Below are positions 24,536-33,060 of a stretch of DNA of 45,727 nucleotides, one piece after another (within the stretch, counting starts at the first letter, position 1; each line of letters starts with the position of its first letter). Source of the stretch: Rhodospirillales bacterium (lineage in GTDB: Bacteria > Pseudomonadota > Alphaproteobacteria > Acetobacterales > Acetobacteraceae). The stretch is from NCBI GenBank assembly GCA_947447625.1, contig CANFKS010000019.1, positions 1-45,727 of the forward strand. The letters are read 5' to 3'. Position numbers and translations under genes: made by a program. The notes under the pieces were generated by a model, which had not been told where the DNA came from, did no database searches, and saw only the letters and a list, made by a program, of their open reading frames with translations.

Positions 24536-25996
24536 GTGATCGGTTTCCGCGCGCCCCTGGGTTCTGGCCGGCTTGGCTCCATGTTGGCGTCGCTGCTGGC
24601 GGCGGTGGTCGTGCTGCTGTGGCTGCTGATGGGTGCACGCGCGTTCGGCTGGGCCAGCACAAGCGTGGCGGTCGGGCTGGACAGGATGAGCGGGTTTTTT
24701 CTGCTGTGGTGGCTGGTGGAGCGGGTGGGGCTTGTGGCCGCGGGGTGCGGCGTGGCGGGACGCGGCGTGGCAGGGTTGGGGGGGCTGGTCGCGTTCGGCG
24801 CAATGGATGGGACGGGGCTGCTGGCAGGCGTGGCGCTGGCGGGATTGGGGCGGCGCGGCGGCGGGCTGGCCGGGGTGCTGGTGCTGGGAGCGCTCGCTTT
24901 GCTGGAGGGGGGGACATTCGAGGCGATGCGTGCGGTGGCGTTGTCCGCGACAGGGCTCGTGGGGGTGGTGGCGATGACGGCTGGTGCGGCGGTGCTGATC
25001 GGTGGGCCGCTCGGGATGTATGTGCTGAGCCGGGTGTTGCTTGATCTGGCGGATGGCGCAGCCGGCTGGAGCGGCGGGTTGGCGCTGCTGCTTGGCGGCG
25101 GCATAGCGCTGGCGGGGGCGTGGCGGGCGTGGCGGGCAACAGGGTTCCAGGGGGTACGGGGCGGGCTCGCAACGATGCTGGCTGGATTCGGCATCATGGG
25201 GTCTGGCGTGGCGATCGCGGGGCAGGCGATTGATTTCACCGGGCCGGTGATGCTGGGATCGGGGGTACTCTGGCTGGCGACGGCACTGGGGGCGACGGGG
25301 GTGCCGGTGCTGGGATTGCTGGGCGACGGCGCGCTGGCACGCGGAAGCGGGGCGATGCGGCGCGCGCGGATCGGCGGAATCGGGTGCGTGGCGGCCTGTA
25401 TCGGCCTGGCGCTGGTGCCGCCGGGGGCGGGGTTCGGGGTGTTGTGGCAGATGCTCCGGGCGTTGCAGACATTGCCGGTGCCACCGCTGGTCGGGGCGGC
25501 CGGGGCGGCGGGCGCCTGTGCCGCGATGGGGTTTGCGGCAGCGGCAATGCTGCGGCTGATGCGGATCGGGTTTGCTGTGGGCGAGGATGGCGATCCGCCG
25601 GAGCGGCTGGTGCGCGGGGCCATGGTGGGGCTTGGCGCGCTGGTGGCACTGATCGGGGTGATGCCCGGGGCGGTGATTGCGCTGGCCGGCGGGGTTTCGG
25701 AAATCCTCTATGCGCCGGCCGGCATGGCGCTGGTGTTGGCGGCGTTGTGCGGCGGGACCGCTGTGCTGGTGCGACGCAGCGTGCCGGGGGGTATCAAAAT
25801 CGTTGCCCTGCCGGCTGAGGGCGCTGCGGTCGCCCTGTCCGGGCTTGGTGCCGGGCCTCTTGCGTGGTGGGCGGGCCGGGTGTTGCGCGGGGTGCGGCGG
25901 CGGGCAAGCGGGGCCGATGTGCTGGCGCTGCGGGCGGTGGCGGGCGGTGTGCTGGTGGCGCTTGCGCTGCTGCTGGTGTGGCGCGTGTCGGTATGA
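24536..25996 (+). CDS. HyfB-like antiporter-type membrane subunit, shortened
   Basis: About 486 residues if started at GTG 24536; TTG 24500 and ATG 24581 are alternatives. It has more than ten hydrophobic segments and is extremely rich in Gly, Ala, Leu and Val. The segment VPPGAGFGVLWQMLRALQ resembles the HyfB/NuoL-type block near PPLNGFxSEW, and its position at the head of a hyfC-E-G-I series supports HyfB. It is much shorter than HyfB (about 670 residues). I cannot find the KxGxxPFHxWLPxAH proton-channel motif; almost no Lys is present. It overlaps the HyfC-like gene by 4 bases. Decayed or refunctioned; homology moderate. Confidence 0.6.
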   Translation: MIGFRAPLGSGRLGSMLASLLAAVVVLLWLLMGARAFGWASTSVAVGLDRMSGFFLLWWLVERVGLVAAGCGVAGRGVAGLGGLVAFGAMDGTGLLAGVALAGLGRRGGGLAGVLVLGALALLEGGTFEAMRAVALSATGLVGVVAMTAGAAVLIGGPLGMYVLSRVLLDLADGAAGWSGGLALLLGGGIALAGAWRAWRATGFQGVRGGLATMLAGFGIMGSGVAIAGQAIDFTGPVMLGSGVLWLATALGATGVPVLGLLGDGALARGSGAMRRARIGGIGCVAACIGLALVPPGAGFGVLWQMLRALQTLPVPPLVGAAGAAGACAAMGFAAAAMLRLMRIGFAVGEDGDPPERLVRGAMVGLGALVALIGVMPGAVIALAGGVSEILYAPAGMALVLAALCGGTAVLVRRSVPGGIKIVALPAEGAAVALSGLGAGPLAWWAGRVLRGVRRRASGADVLALRAVAGGVLVALALLLVWRVSV

Positions 25997-26772
25997 GCAC
26001 GCTGCTCGCCCTCGGCGGCACGGCGGTGCAGGGACTGGTGATGCCGCTGTTGGCGTTGTTGCTGGCGGGGCTTGAGGGATGGTTCGGGGCGCGCTTGGCT
26101 GGCGGGCCGGGCGCTGCGGTGCTGCGGCCGTGGCGGATGATACAGGGCGGATTCCGGGGGCAAACCATGCGCGCCGATACGGGCTCGGTGCTGACGGCGG
26201 CGGGGCCGGTTCTGATGGTGGCACTCACATGGACGGCTGCGGTTCTGGTGCCGGTTGCGGGGTCGGGCGGGGATGTGATGGTGGTTGCGGGGCTGCTCAT
26301 GGCGGGGCGGCTGATCGGTCTCGGGCGGGATGACACGGTGGCGCTGGTGGCAGAGCCGGTCTTGCTGATGGCCCTCATGGTGCGCGGATTGCCGGGCGCG
26401 GGTGCGGCGGCGCCGATCGGGCTGGCGGCGATGGGGATTGCGATCCTGGCACTTGCCGGACGCGGGACACTCCCTGCCGAGGCGTCCGGGCGCGATCTGG
26501 CACTGCTGCGCATGGCGGCAGCACTGCGGCGGCTGGTCCTGCTGGTGCTGCTCGCCGGGCAGATGGTGCCGGAGACAGACATGGGCATCGAGGGAATTTT
26601 CGCCGAGGTCGGGGCGACGGCTGCAATCGTGGTGCTGCTGGCAGGCGGCGTGGCCTTGGCAGAGACCGCGCTGGCACCGCTGCGGCCAGGGCGGCGGCGC
26701 GAGGTGTTGCTGGGCTGTGCAATGCTGGCGGTGTTGGCCGTGCTGGTCGGGCTGCTGGAGGCCGGATCGTGA
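25993..26772 (+). CDS. HyfC-like (NuoH-like) membrane subunit, shortened
   Basis: The 259-residue protein starts at ATG 25993 with a 4-base overlap. It aligns by eye with HyfC/HycD: a cytoplasmic loop VLRPWRMIQGGFRGQTMRAD (family LLQPYRDLxKLxRK), AGRLIGLGRDD, VAEPVLLMALM and SGRDLALLRMAAALRR. Two changes stand out. The basic loop has few lysines, and the usual RIPVDNPxTHxELTM segment just before SGRDLALL is missing, replaced by GRGTLPAEA. That segment normally carries conserved charged residues linking redox to ion movement. Family assignment is good; conventional activity is doubtful. Confidence 0.7.
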   Translation: MSTLLALGGTAVQGLVMPLLALLLAGLEGWFGARLAGGPGAAVLRPWRMIQGGFRGQTMRADTGSVLTAAGPVLMVALTWTAAVLVPVAGSGGDVMVVAGLLMAGRLIGLGRDDTVALVAEPVLLMALMVRGLPGAGAAAPIGLAAMGIAILALAGRGTLPAEASGRDLALLRMAAALRRLVLLVLLAGQMVPETDMGIEGIFAEVGATAAIVVLLAGGVALAETALAPLRPGRRREVLLGCAMLAVLAVLVGLLEAGS

Positions 26773-27383
26773 TCGCGCTCGGGGCGGGATGGCTCGCGAT
26801 CCTGGTGATGGCGCTGCGCGCGCGGGCGGCAGCGATCCGGCTGGTGTGGCCGGCGGTGCTGGGGGCTGCTTTGGTGGCATTTGGCCAGGTGCTGACATTC
26901 AGGGGCGCGCTGCTTGGCGAGGTGGTGCTGGCGGTTGGGATGGCGGCTGGCGTGGCGGTGGTGCCTTTGGCACTCGGCCACGGGGCAGGGCGGCGCGAGG
27001 CGGTGCTGCTTGGAGTGATTGTGCTGCCGGTTGCGGCATGGGGCGTAGCGATGGCGGGGGGGATGATGATGATTGTCGCGGTGGTGGCGATCCTGCTGGC
27101 GGGGCTCGGCGCCTGGCTCGGCGGCGCCGGCTGGAGCGCGGTGGCGGCGCTGGGGATGGCCGGGCTGGGCGGGGCGCTGGGCGAACCGGTCGCCGGAACG
27201 CTGGCCGCCACGGCGCTCGGCTGCGGCGAGGCGTTGCGGCGCATATGGCCCACCCTGCCGCGCCAACTCGGGCTGGTCGCCGCGATCCCGGCGTTGCTGC
27301 CGGTTCTGGCGGCGGAACCGGGCTGGGTGATTGCGACCGTGGTTGCCGGACTGGGCCTGACAGCCGCGGCGCGACGGCCATGA
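26769..27383 (+). CDS. HyfE-like membrane subunit
   Basis: The 204-residue protein starts at GTG 26769, overlapping the previous stop by 4 bases. It has about six hydrophobic segments. Length, hydropathy and position after the HyfC-like gene fit HyfE (normally about 215 residues, with a NuoK-like part). No strict motif is left to confirm it, so the call rests on context. The HyfF gene that normally follows is absent; the next gene is the large subunit, overlapping by 4 bases. Confidence 0.55.
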   Translation: MIALGAGWLAILVMALRARAAAIRLVWPAVLGAALVAFGQVLTFRGALLGEVVLAVGMAAGVAVVPLALGHGAGRREAVLLGVIVLPVAAWGVAMAGGMMMIVAVVAILLAGLGAWLGGAGWSAVAALGMAGLGGALGEPVAGTLAATALGCGEALRRIWPTLPRQLGLVAAIPALLPVLAAEPGWVIATVVAGLGLTAAARRP

Positions 27384-28579
27384 ACCCGGTATTCGCCGGG
27401 GCTTTCGCGATACCATGTGCCGGAGCGGCGCGTTATCTGCTCGACGAGGCCGGCTGGCGCGCCGTGGCTGGCGAACCCGCGTTGCGCTTCATCGCGATGT
27501 GGGCCGACGAAAGCGCGGTGATCGCCCTGCTGCAGGATGCGACGGGCGCGCGGGTGATGGCAACCGTGGCGGTGGAGCAGGGGTTCTTTCCGGGCCTGTC
27601 GCTTTGGCATCCCGAGGCGGCCATGTTCGAGCGGATGATCCGCGATCTATGGGGCTATAACGCCGTCGGAGGAACCGACGGACGGCCGTTGTTCGACTAT
27701 GGCCATTGGCGGCTTGCCCATCCGCTGGGCCGGCCCACACCCCCCTTCGCCGCGCCCGAGCCCGCGATAACCGGATTCGCCCACAAGGGGACACTCGCCC
27801 TGATGCGCGGCAAGCCGGCCCGCGTGGCGGCCCGCTTTGCCGCCCGCGTCGATGGACGGGCGACGGTGGCCCATGCGATCGCCTATGCCCATGCGGTGGA
27901 GGCCGCCAGCCGCACCCCGGCCCCCGCCCGGGCGGAACGGTTGCGCGAGATCATGGGCACGCTTGAAATCGCAGGTGGCGCGCTCGATCGGATCGGGCGG
28001 ATCGCCGAAGCCGCGGGTGCCCCGGTCTTGCAAGGCCGGGCGGACCGGCTGCGCGAAGCCTTGGCTCGGGCGGCAGGCGCTGCGTTCGGGCATCGGCTGA
28101 TGATGGATTGCGTGGTGCCCGGCGGCGTGGTGGTGGATGTGTCCGCCGACGGGCCCGGCGCCCTCGATGCACTGCGCCGGAGCGTCCGGGAGGCTGCCGT
28201 GCCTGCCCTGGTCGAAGCATCCCTCGGCGGACGGCTGCGCGATCTGCCGCTGGTTGCGGCGCGGCTGGCGGCGTGTGTCGCGCAAGTGGACAATGGCGTT
28301 CAGGAGCTTGGCGCCAGGCTCGAAGCATTGCCGCAAGGCGCTGTGATGCAGGCCAGTCTCGTGATGGCCGGCGAGGGCATCGGCATGGCCGATGGCCCCT
28401 CGGGCGGCATCCTGCATTGGCTGCGGCTCGAAGGCGGGCACATCGGCGGGGCCTTCATTCTGGATCCCGCGTGGGCGGCCAGCGAAGCCTGCGCGATGGA
28501 AGTCGCCGCCGCCGCACCGGAGGATCGCGCGATCGTGCGCGCCGCGCACGGGGTTCTGGCATCGGGGATGGACCTGTGA
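27380..28579 (+). CDS. HyfG/HycE-like large subunit without Ni-Fe ligands
   Basis: The 399-residue protein starts at ATG 27380. The first 115 residues match the NuoC-like domain: FFPGLSLWHPEAAMFERMI and GRPLFDYGHWRLAHPL. From about 128 it matches the large-subunit core: FAHKGTLALMRGKP, ARVDGRATVAHAIAYAHAVEAA, FGHRLMMDCVVPGG. Where Ni-Fe enzymes have RxCGxC, it has VDGRA (157-161), and there is no C-terminal DPCxxC; no CxxC occurs anywhere. The PVHAGxxEPGHFRF region seen in relatives also seems to be missing. It belongs with energy-converting-hydrogenase-related (Ehr) complexes rather than true hydrogenases. It overlaps the small-subunit gene by 4 bases. Confidence 0.75.
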   Translation: MNPVFAGAFAIPCAGAARYLLDEAGWRAVAGEPALRFIAMWADESAVIALLQDATGARVMATVAVEQGFFPGLSLWHPEAAMFERMIRDLWGYNAVGGTDGRPLFDYGHWRLAHPLGRPTPPFAAPEPAITGFAHKGTLALMRGKPARVAARFAARVDGRATVAHAIAYAHAVEAASRTPAPARAERLREIMGTLEIAGGALDRIGRIAEAAGAPVLQGRADRLREALARAAGAAFGHRLMMDCVVPGGVVVDVSADGPGALDALRRSVREAAVPALVEASLGGRLRDLPLVAARLAACVAQVDNGVQELGARLEALPQGAVMQASLVMAGEGIGMADGPSGGILHWLRLEGGHIGGAFILDPAWAASEACAMEVAAAAPEDRAIVRAAHGVLASGMDL

Positions 28580-29037
28580 ACGCGCTCTGGCAGGCCGTCT
28601 GGCACAACCTGTTCGCCCGTCACCCCAGGGCGGTATCAGCAGCGCGGCGCGACATGACGCTGCTGCACCGGGATTGCGGCAGTTGCAACGGCTGCGAAAT
28701 CGAACTCCGCCTCGCCCTCTCCATTGCCCATGACAGCACGCGGCGCGGCCTGAGCCTGGCATCCTCCCCGCAGCAGGCCGATACAATGCTGGTCACCGGT
28801 CCCGTCACGCACAACACCCAGGCACATCTCGGCGCCACCTGGGATGCGATGCCCGACCCGAAATTCGTCGTGGCACTCGGCGATTGCGCCATCGATGGCG
28901 GCGTCTTCCGCGGCAGCTACGCGGTGGCCGGCGGCGCGGGCAGCACATTGCCGGTGGATTTGGCCATTCGCGGCTGCCCGCCGACCGCCCGGCAGATACT
29001 GGATGCTCTGGGTGGAGATACCACCCCTGTGTCCTGA
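28576..29037 (+). CDS. HyfI-like (NuoB-like) 4Fe-4S small subunit
   Basis: The start at GTG 28576 overlaps the large subunit stop by 4 bases and gives 153 residues. The proximal cluster ligands are all present: Cys37 and Cys40 in CGSCNGCEIE, Cys104 in LGDCAIDGGVF and Cys134 in RGCPPT. DPKFVVALGDC is also typical. This is the best-preserved member of the set, suggesting an iron-sulphur electron-transfer step is still under selection. The absence of the CC pair seen in complex I NuoB favours the hydrogenase-type (HyfI/HycG) branch. Confidence 0.85.
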   Translation: MNALWQAVWHNLFARHPRAVSAARRDMTLLHRDCGSCNGCEIELRLALSIAHDSTRRGLSLASSPQQADTMLVTGPVTHNTQAHLGATWDAMPDPKFVVALGDCAIDGGVFRGSYAVAGGAGSTLPVDLAIRGCPPTARQILDALGGDTTPVS

Positions 29038-29124
29038 CCTGTTCGCCGCGAAGAAGCACAACGCACCGGTCTGGACGCCTGCAAGGGTGGCAGACATACT
29101 CCTCCCCCCTGAGGAGACGCAACG

Positions 29125-29616
29125 ATGAGTGATGCCCCGCGCCCGGCCTGGATTATCGAGCGCAAGGTGGCGCGCGGTGAGGTCAAGATCGGGGTGCTCG
29201 GCTGGCGCTTCGCGGCCGAACTCAATGGCAAGCGGGTCAATCTTGCGAACAACGACATCGTCTCGGTCGATGATCTCGCGATCACCCGCCACACCGCGCA
29301 TCTGGTGCCGACCTTGCGCAGCGGTGGCTATGCCCATCTGCTCGGCGGCCAGATCGCCCTGCTGCCGGGCGAGGCGCGCATCCTCAAGGAGGTCGCACTT
29401 GGCACGCCGGAGGGCCTGGTGCTGCATCGCGCCAAGCTGGTGGAGGCGCTCGCCAAGGAGAGCACGGATGACATCGATGTGCAGGACGTGATCACCGGCC
29501 TCGCCCAGCACGGCGACGAGCACGCGCTGCGCATCACCCCGGCGCGCCGTGCTCTGAACGACTTCGACCATAAGCACCCGCAGGTGCTGGCCGAGCTGAC
29601 AAAAAAGAGCGGTTAG
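29125..29616 (+). CDS. Conserved-looking hypothetical protein
   Basis: I do not recognise this 163-residue soluble protein. It has no signal peptide or membrane segment. Composition is ordinary for the genome, and GAGGAG lies 8 bases before the ATG, so it is very likely real. Notable stretches are KIGVLGWRFAAELNG and a centre with SGGYAHLLGGQIALLPGEARIL. It follows the HyfI-like gene on the same strand after 87 bases and could be cotranscribed. Convergent with pepT. Confidence 0.75.
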   Translation: MSDAPRPAWIIERKVARGEVKIGVLGWRFAAELNGKRVNLANNDIVSVDDLAITRHTAHLVPTLRSGGYAHLLGGQIALLPGEARILKEVALGTPEGLVLHRAKLVEALAKESTDDIDVQDVITGLAQHGDEHALRITPARRALNDFDHKHPQVLAELTKKSG

Positions 29617-29622
29617 CTCCCC

Positions 29623-30870
29623 CTACTGCGCCGCCAACTCGATCAGCCGCTGAGTCAGCCGATAGGTCACCAGGAACGCCGGCACCGGCAGGAACTCGAA
29701 GCGCGAGTGGAAGTTGAGCCCGCCGGTGAAGTAGTTCGGCGTCGGGATGCCGCGCATCGACAGCGCAGAGCCGTCGGTGCCGCCGCGCAGGGGGATGATT
29801 TTGGGCGTGATGCCCTGGTCGGCGAAGCCGCGCTCCAGCAGATCGAGGCAGCGGCGGTCATTGCCGAGGCTGGAGGCGATGTTGCGGTAGTTGTCCTCGA
29901 TCCGGCATTCGACCTTGGCGCGCGGATGCAGGGCGGCAGTGGCGGCAACGGCGGCGCGCACGATCTCCTTGCGGGCTTCGAGGCCGTCAAGCTCGAAGTC
30001 GCGGATCGACATGCGGATCGAGGCCGTGTTGGCGTTGGCGCTCATCCCGGTGACGTAGCAGTAGCCCTCGCGCCCCTCGGTGTGTTCGGGCGTGTCGAGC
30101 GGATCAAAGCGATTGACCAGGTCAGCCGCGACCAGCGCCGGGTTGACCATGATGCCCTTGGCCATGATCGGGTGGGCGGTGACACCGGTGATATCGATGG
30201 CGACCTGGGCCGCGTTGAAGGTCTCGTAGATGAATTCGCCGAGTTCGGTGCTGTCGATGGTGTAGGCGAAATCAACCGGGAAGCGGTCAAGCTCCAGCAC
30301 CTTGGCGCCGCGCAGGCCGATCTCCTCGTCAGGCACGAAGGCGAGCACGATGTCGCCATGCGCCGGCTTGTCCCGCGTCAGCATCTGCATCAGGTCCATC
30401 AGGATGGTGACCGCGGATTTGTTGTCCGCGCCGAGCACGCTGGTGCCGTCGGTGACGAGCAGGTCCTGCCCGACATAGGGCTCGAGTTCCGGATGCTCGG
30501 CCCGGCGGAACCAGATGTCGAGCGCCTCGTTGAGGCAGATATCGCCGCCTGTGAAGGCCACGCGCCGCGGATGAATCACAGGGGACAGGCCGACATCGAC
30601 GGTATCGACATGGGCGCAGAACCCGAGTCGCGGTGCACCGGCAACCGTACCGGGCAGGCGGGCGGTAAGGCAGGCATGCGCGCTGACATGAACCTCGGTA
30701 AGCCCCATGGCGCGCAATTCACCTTCGAGCAGGCGGATCATATCCCACTGCGCGGGCGTGCTCGGCACCGTCGTGGCGCTGGCGTCTGACTGGCTGGTGA
30801 CAGCGAGGTAGCGAAAGAAGCGGTCAACCAGGCGATCGGCAAGCACGTGGTCGGCGGGGGACATGGTCAT
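29623..30870 (-). CDS. pepT: PepT, tripeptide aminopeptidase
   Basis: The 415-residue metallopeptidase (M20 family) removes the N-terminal residue from tripeptides in the cytoplasm. Zinc-site features are present: HVDTVD, GADNKSA, PDEEIGLRGAK with the catalytic Glu, DSTELGE, GGTDGS and NFHSRFEF. The start at ATG 30870 has AAGGA 7 bases upstream; an upstream in-frame start at 30921 adds 17 residues without family match. Monocistronic. Confidence 0.93.
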   Translation of the reverse strand: MTMSPADHVLADRLVDRFFRYLAVTSQSDASATTVPSTPAQWDMIRLLEGELRAMGLTEVHVSAHACLTARLPGTVAGAPRLGFCAHVDTVDVGLSPVIHPRRVAFTGGDICLNEALDIWFRRAEHPELEPYVGQDLLVTDGTSVLGADNKSAVTILMDLMQMLTRDKPAHGDIVLAFVPDEEIGLRGAKVLELDRFPVDFAYTIDSTELGEFIYETFNAAQVAIDITGVTAHPIMAKGIMVNPALVAADLVNRFDPLDTPEHTEGREGYCYVTGMSANANTASIRMSIRDFELDGLEARKEIVRAAVAATAALHPRAKVECRIEDNYRNIASSLGNDRRCLDLLERGFADQGITPKIIPLRGGTDGSALSMRGIPTPNYFTGGLNFHSRFEFLPVPAFLVTYRLTQRLIELAAQ

Positions 30871-30966
30871 CGGGCAGTCCTTGATGTGAACGGCGAAGGC
30901 GGAATCGCCGGCAGCCGTCAAGCACAGGATAAAGCGCAGGCTCTGTCAGGCGCTACGCCAGACCAC

Positions 30967-31602
30967 TCAGCGCTTGGGCATCGGCGGCGGAACCGTCGCG
31001 ACCGCGCTGGGGCGGGCGTTGATCCGGTCGAACCAGGCCTGGAGATGCGGCGAGGCTTTCAGCAGTTCGGCACTTTCCGGCCCGCGCGGCAGGAAGGTGA
31101 CGAGCGGGAACAGCATGATGTCGGCCAGCGTGAATGTATCGCCACCGAGATAGTGATGTGCCATAAGTTCATTTTCGAGCATGGCGAACACGCCGGGCAG
31201 TTTGGGGAGTGCCGCATCGATTTTCACCCGATCGGGCGAGCCGTCGGGCGTGCCGGGGAAGAAGTAACCGATCAGGTACTGGCGCAGCAGGATCGAGTCG
31301 ATATGGGTGGTGACGAGCGACATCCATTGTTCGCAATAGGCTGCGGCGACGGGCTCGGTCGGGATCAGTTTCGGGCCGGGGAACATCGCGTCGATATAGC
31401 CGCAGATCGCGCGGGTTTCGCACAGCACGACCGCGCCGTGGCGCATCGCCGGGATCTTGCCGGTGAGCGAGGCGGCCGTCACGGAGGGGGAGTGCGGGCG
31501 GGCGATTTCGAGCTCGTAGCCGACGCCCTTTTCATGGCAGGCCATGCGGACGACGCGCACGAAATTGCTGTGCGGCGCGCCGATGATGGTGATGGTGCTC
31601 AT
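30967..31602 (-). CDS. Glutathione S-transferase family protein
   Basis: The 211-residue protein has an N-terminal thioredoxin-like domain (IIGAPHSNFVRVVRMACHEKG, the cis-Pro block GKIPAM, and ETRAICGYI for glutathione binding) and an all-helical C-terminal domain with GDTFTLADIMLFP. It should be a cytoplasmic glutathione transferase of unknown substrate. It lies 30 bases after the DUF4167 gene on the same strand. Confidence 0.9.
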   Translation of the reverse strand: MSTITIIGAPHSNFVRVVRMACHEKGVGYELEIARPHSPSVTAASLTGKIPAMRHGAVVLCETRAICGYIDAMFPGPKLIPTEPVAAAYCEQWMSLVTTHIDSILLRQYLIGYFFPGTPDGSPDRVKIDAALPKLPGVFAMLENELMAHHYLGGDTFTLADIMLFPLVTFLPRGPESAELLKASPHLQAWFDRINARPSAVATVPPPMPKR

Positions 31603-31632
31603 GGGTGGCTCTGTTCCGGGTGATGGTGTTGA

Positions 31633-32118
31633 TCAGGTCTCGGGCGGAGCGACGGCAATCGGGATTTCGCGGACCTCGACGATCGCCTCGGACGGCACGG
31701 GCTGGCCGTTCTCGTCGAGTTGCTGCTCGCCGTTCTCGCTGCTCTGGTCGGAATGATGATGCCGGCGCGGCGGATAGGGCTGCAGCGGCTGCCCCTGCTG
31801 CTGTGCGGCCTGGTTCATCGCGTTCAGGATGCGGAAATAATGCTCGGCATATTGGAAGTAGCTCTCCGCCATCACACGGTCGCCCACCGAGGTCGCATCA
31901 CGGCCAAGCTGGAGGTATTTTTCGAACAATTGCTGGGCGGTCCCACGGATGCGCAGATCCGGCCCCTGGCTGTCGAACACGTGATTGCGGTTGAGCGGCA
32001 CCTGTCCGCTGTTGCCGGCGTTCTGGAACCGGCCGCCACCGCCGCCGCCTCCCCCACCGCCGCCACCGCCGCCGTTGCCACCACGATTTCCACGGCCCCG
32101 CATGCGTTTCATATTCAT
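31633..32118 (-). CDS. DUF4167 protein with poly-glycine N-terminus
   Basis: From ATG 32118 the product has 161 residues: a basic, Arg/Gly-rich N-terminus (MNMKRMRGRGN followed by a run of Gly), then the DUF4167 core with NHVFDSQGPDLRIRGTAQQLFEKY, SVGDRVMAESYFQYAEHYFRI, and an acidic Gln/Pro-rich tail. An open frame reaches 32178, but the family normally starts at the basic segment. DUF4167 is an alphaproteobacterial family usually found beside prmC-prfA, as here. The RGG-like tail suggests RNA or DNA contact, but function is unknown. Confidence 0.88.
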   Translation of the reverse strand: MNMKRMRGRGNRGGNGGGGGGGGGGGGGGRFQNAGNSGQVPLNRNHVFDSQGPDLRIRGTAQQLFEKYLQLGRDATSVGDRVMAESYFQYAEHYFRILNAMNQAAQQQGQPLQPYPPRRHHHSDQSSENGEQQLDENGQPVPSEAIVEVREIPIAVAPPET

Positions 32119-32220
32119 AATCTCGTCAAGCGCTTTCCTGTTCGCATTCGGTGCAAAAGCCAGCGGCGCGTCGCGCACACCAGAACCGCCGGTAACCGAC
32201 GGGCCGAAGCAGACATCAAG

Positions 32221-33060
32221 CTACCCCCACCGCGCGCCAGCACCAAATGATTTCTTCAAGATGATCGCACGCGCAATTCCGCCCAGATCGCAGCGCAAGG
32301 CCAGAGGTGCTAATCCTGCGGCGACCGCGAGGGCCGCAACCGCTTCGCCCTGGCCGAGTCCGAGTTCGAAAATCGCGGTGCCGTCCTCCGTCAGGAGATC
32401 GGGCAGACGCGCGATCAAAACACGATAGGCATCAAGCCCGTCGGCGCCGCCATCGAGCGCCGAACCGGGTTCGTGCCCCCCCACTTCAGGCATCAGCCCG
32501 GCGATATCGGCTGATCGGATATAGGGTGGGTTTGAGAGGATGAGGTCAAACCGCCCCGCGATCGCATCGGCCCAACTGCCGCAGAGAAAGGCGGCGCGAT
32601 CTTGCAGGGCATTATGCCGCGCATTGCGGGCCGCCAGAGCGGCCGCTTGCGGTATCCGGTCGATCCCAAGCCCCCAGGCGCCCCGGTATTCCGACAAGGC
32701 GGCCAGCAGCAGGCAGCCCGTGCCGGTGCCGAGATCGAGGATGCGCCGCGCGCCGGGATGGCTGGCGAGTGCTGCCTCGATCAGGGTTTCCGAATCGGCC
32801 CGCGGAATGAGGGTGGCAGGCGACACCTCGAAATCGAGCGTCCAGAACCCTTGATGCCCCAGGATGAGGGCCATCGGTTCATGCGCCAGACGCCGCGCCA
32901 GCAAAGGCGCGAGGTGCCGCCAATCAGGCTCGCGCGTCAGGCCGATCAGGTCGTTATGCGCCACGCCGAGCACATGGGCGACCAGCAGGCGGGCCTCGAA
33001 GGCCGGATTATCGAACCCGCCATCGCGCAGAGCCAGCGCGGCGTCGCGCAGCGCGCTCAC
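32221..33060 (-). CDS. prmC: PrmC, release factor glutamine methyltransferase
   Basis: The 279-residue enzyme methylates the Gln of the GGQ motif in RF1 and RF2. It has an N-terminal helical substrate domain and an AdoMet Rossmann fold with [14 protein letters not shown] and the amide-binding SNPPYI. It overlaps prfA, which encodes its substrate, by 4 bases. Length is typical. Confidence 0.95.
   Translation of the reverse strand: MSALRDAALALRDGGFDNPAFEARLLVAHVLGVAHNDLIGLTREPDWRHLAPLLARRLAHEPMALILGHQGFWTLDFEVSPATLIPRADSETLIEAALASHPGARRILDLGTGTGCLLLAALSEYRGAWGLGIDRIPQAAALAARNARHNALQDRAAFLCGSWADAIAGRFDLILSNPPYIRSADIAGLMPEVGGHEPGSALDGGADGLDAYRVLIARLPDLLTEDGTAIFELGLGQGEAVAALAVAAGLAPLALRCDLGGIARAIILKKSFGAGARWG

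Noticed and set aside
24467-26224. 585-residue minus-strand frame opposite the HyfB-like gene
   Set aside because: Extremely rich in Pro, His, Gln, Arg; it mirrors the GC-rich codons of the plus-strand membrane gene, which shows coherent helices and overlapping starts with its neighbours.
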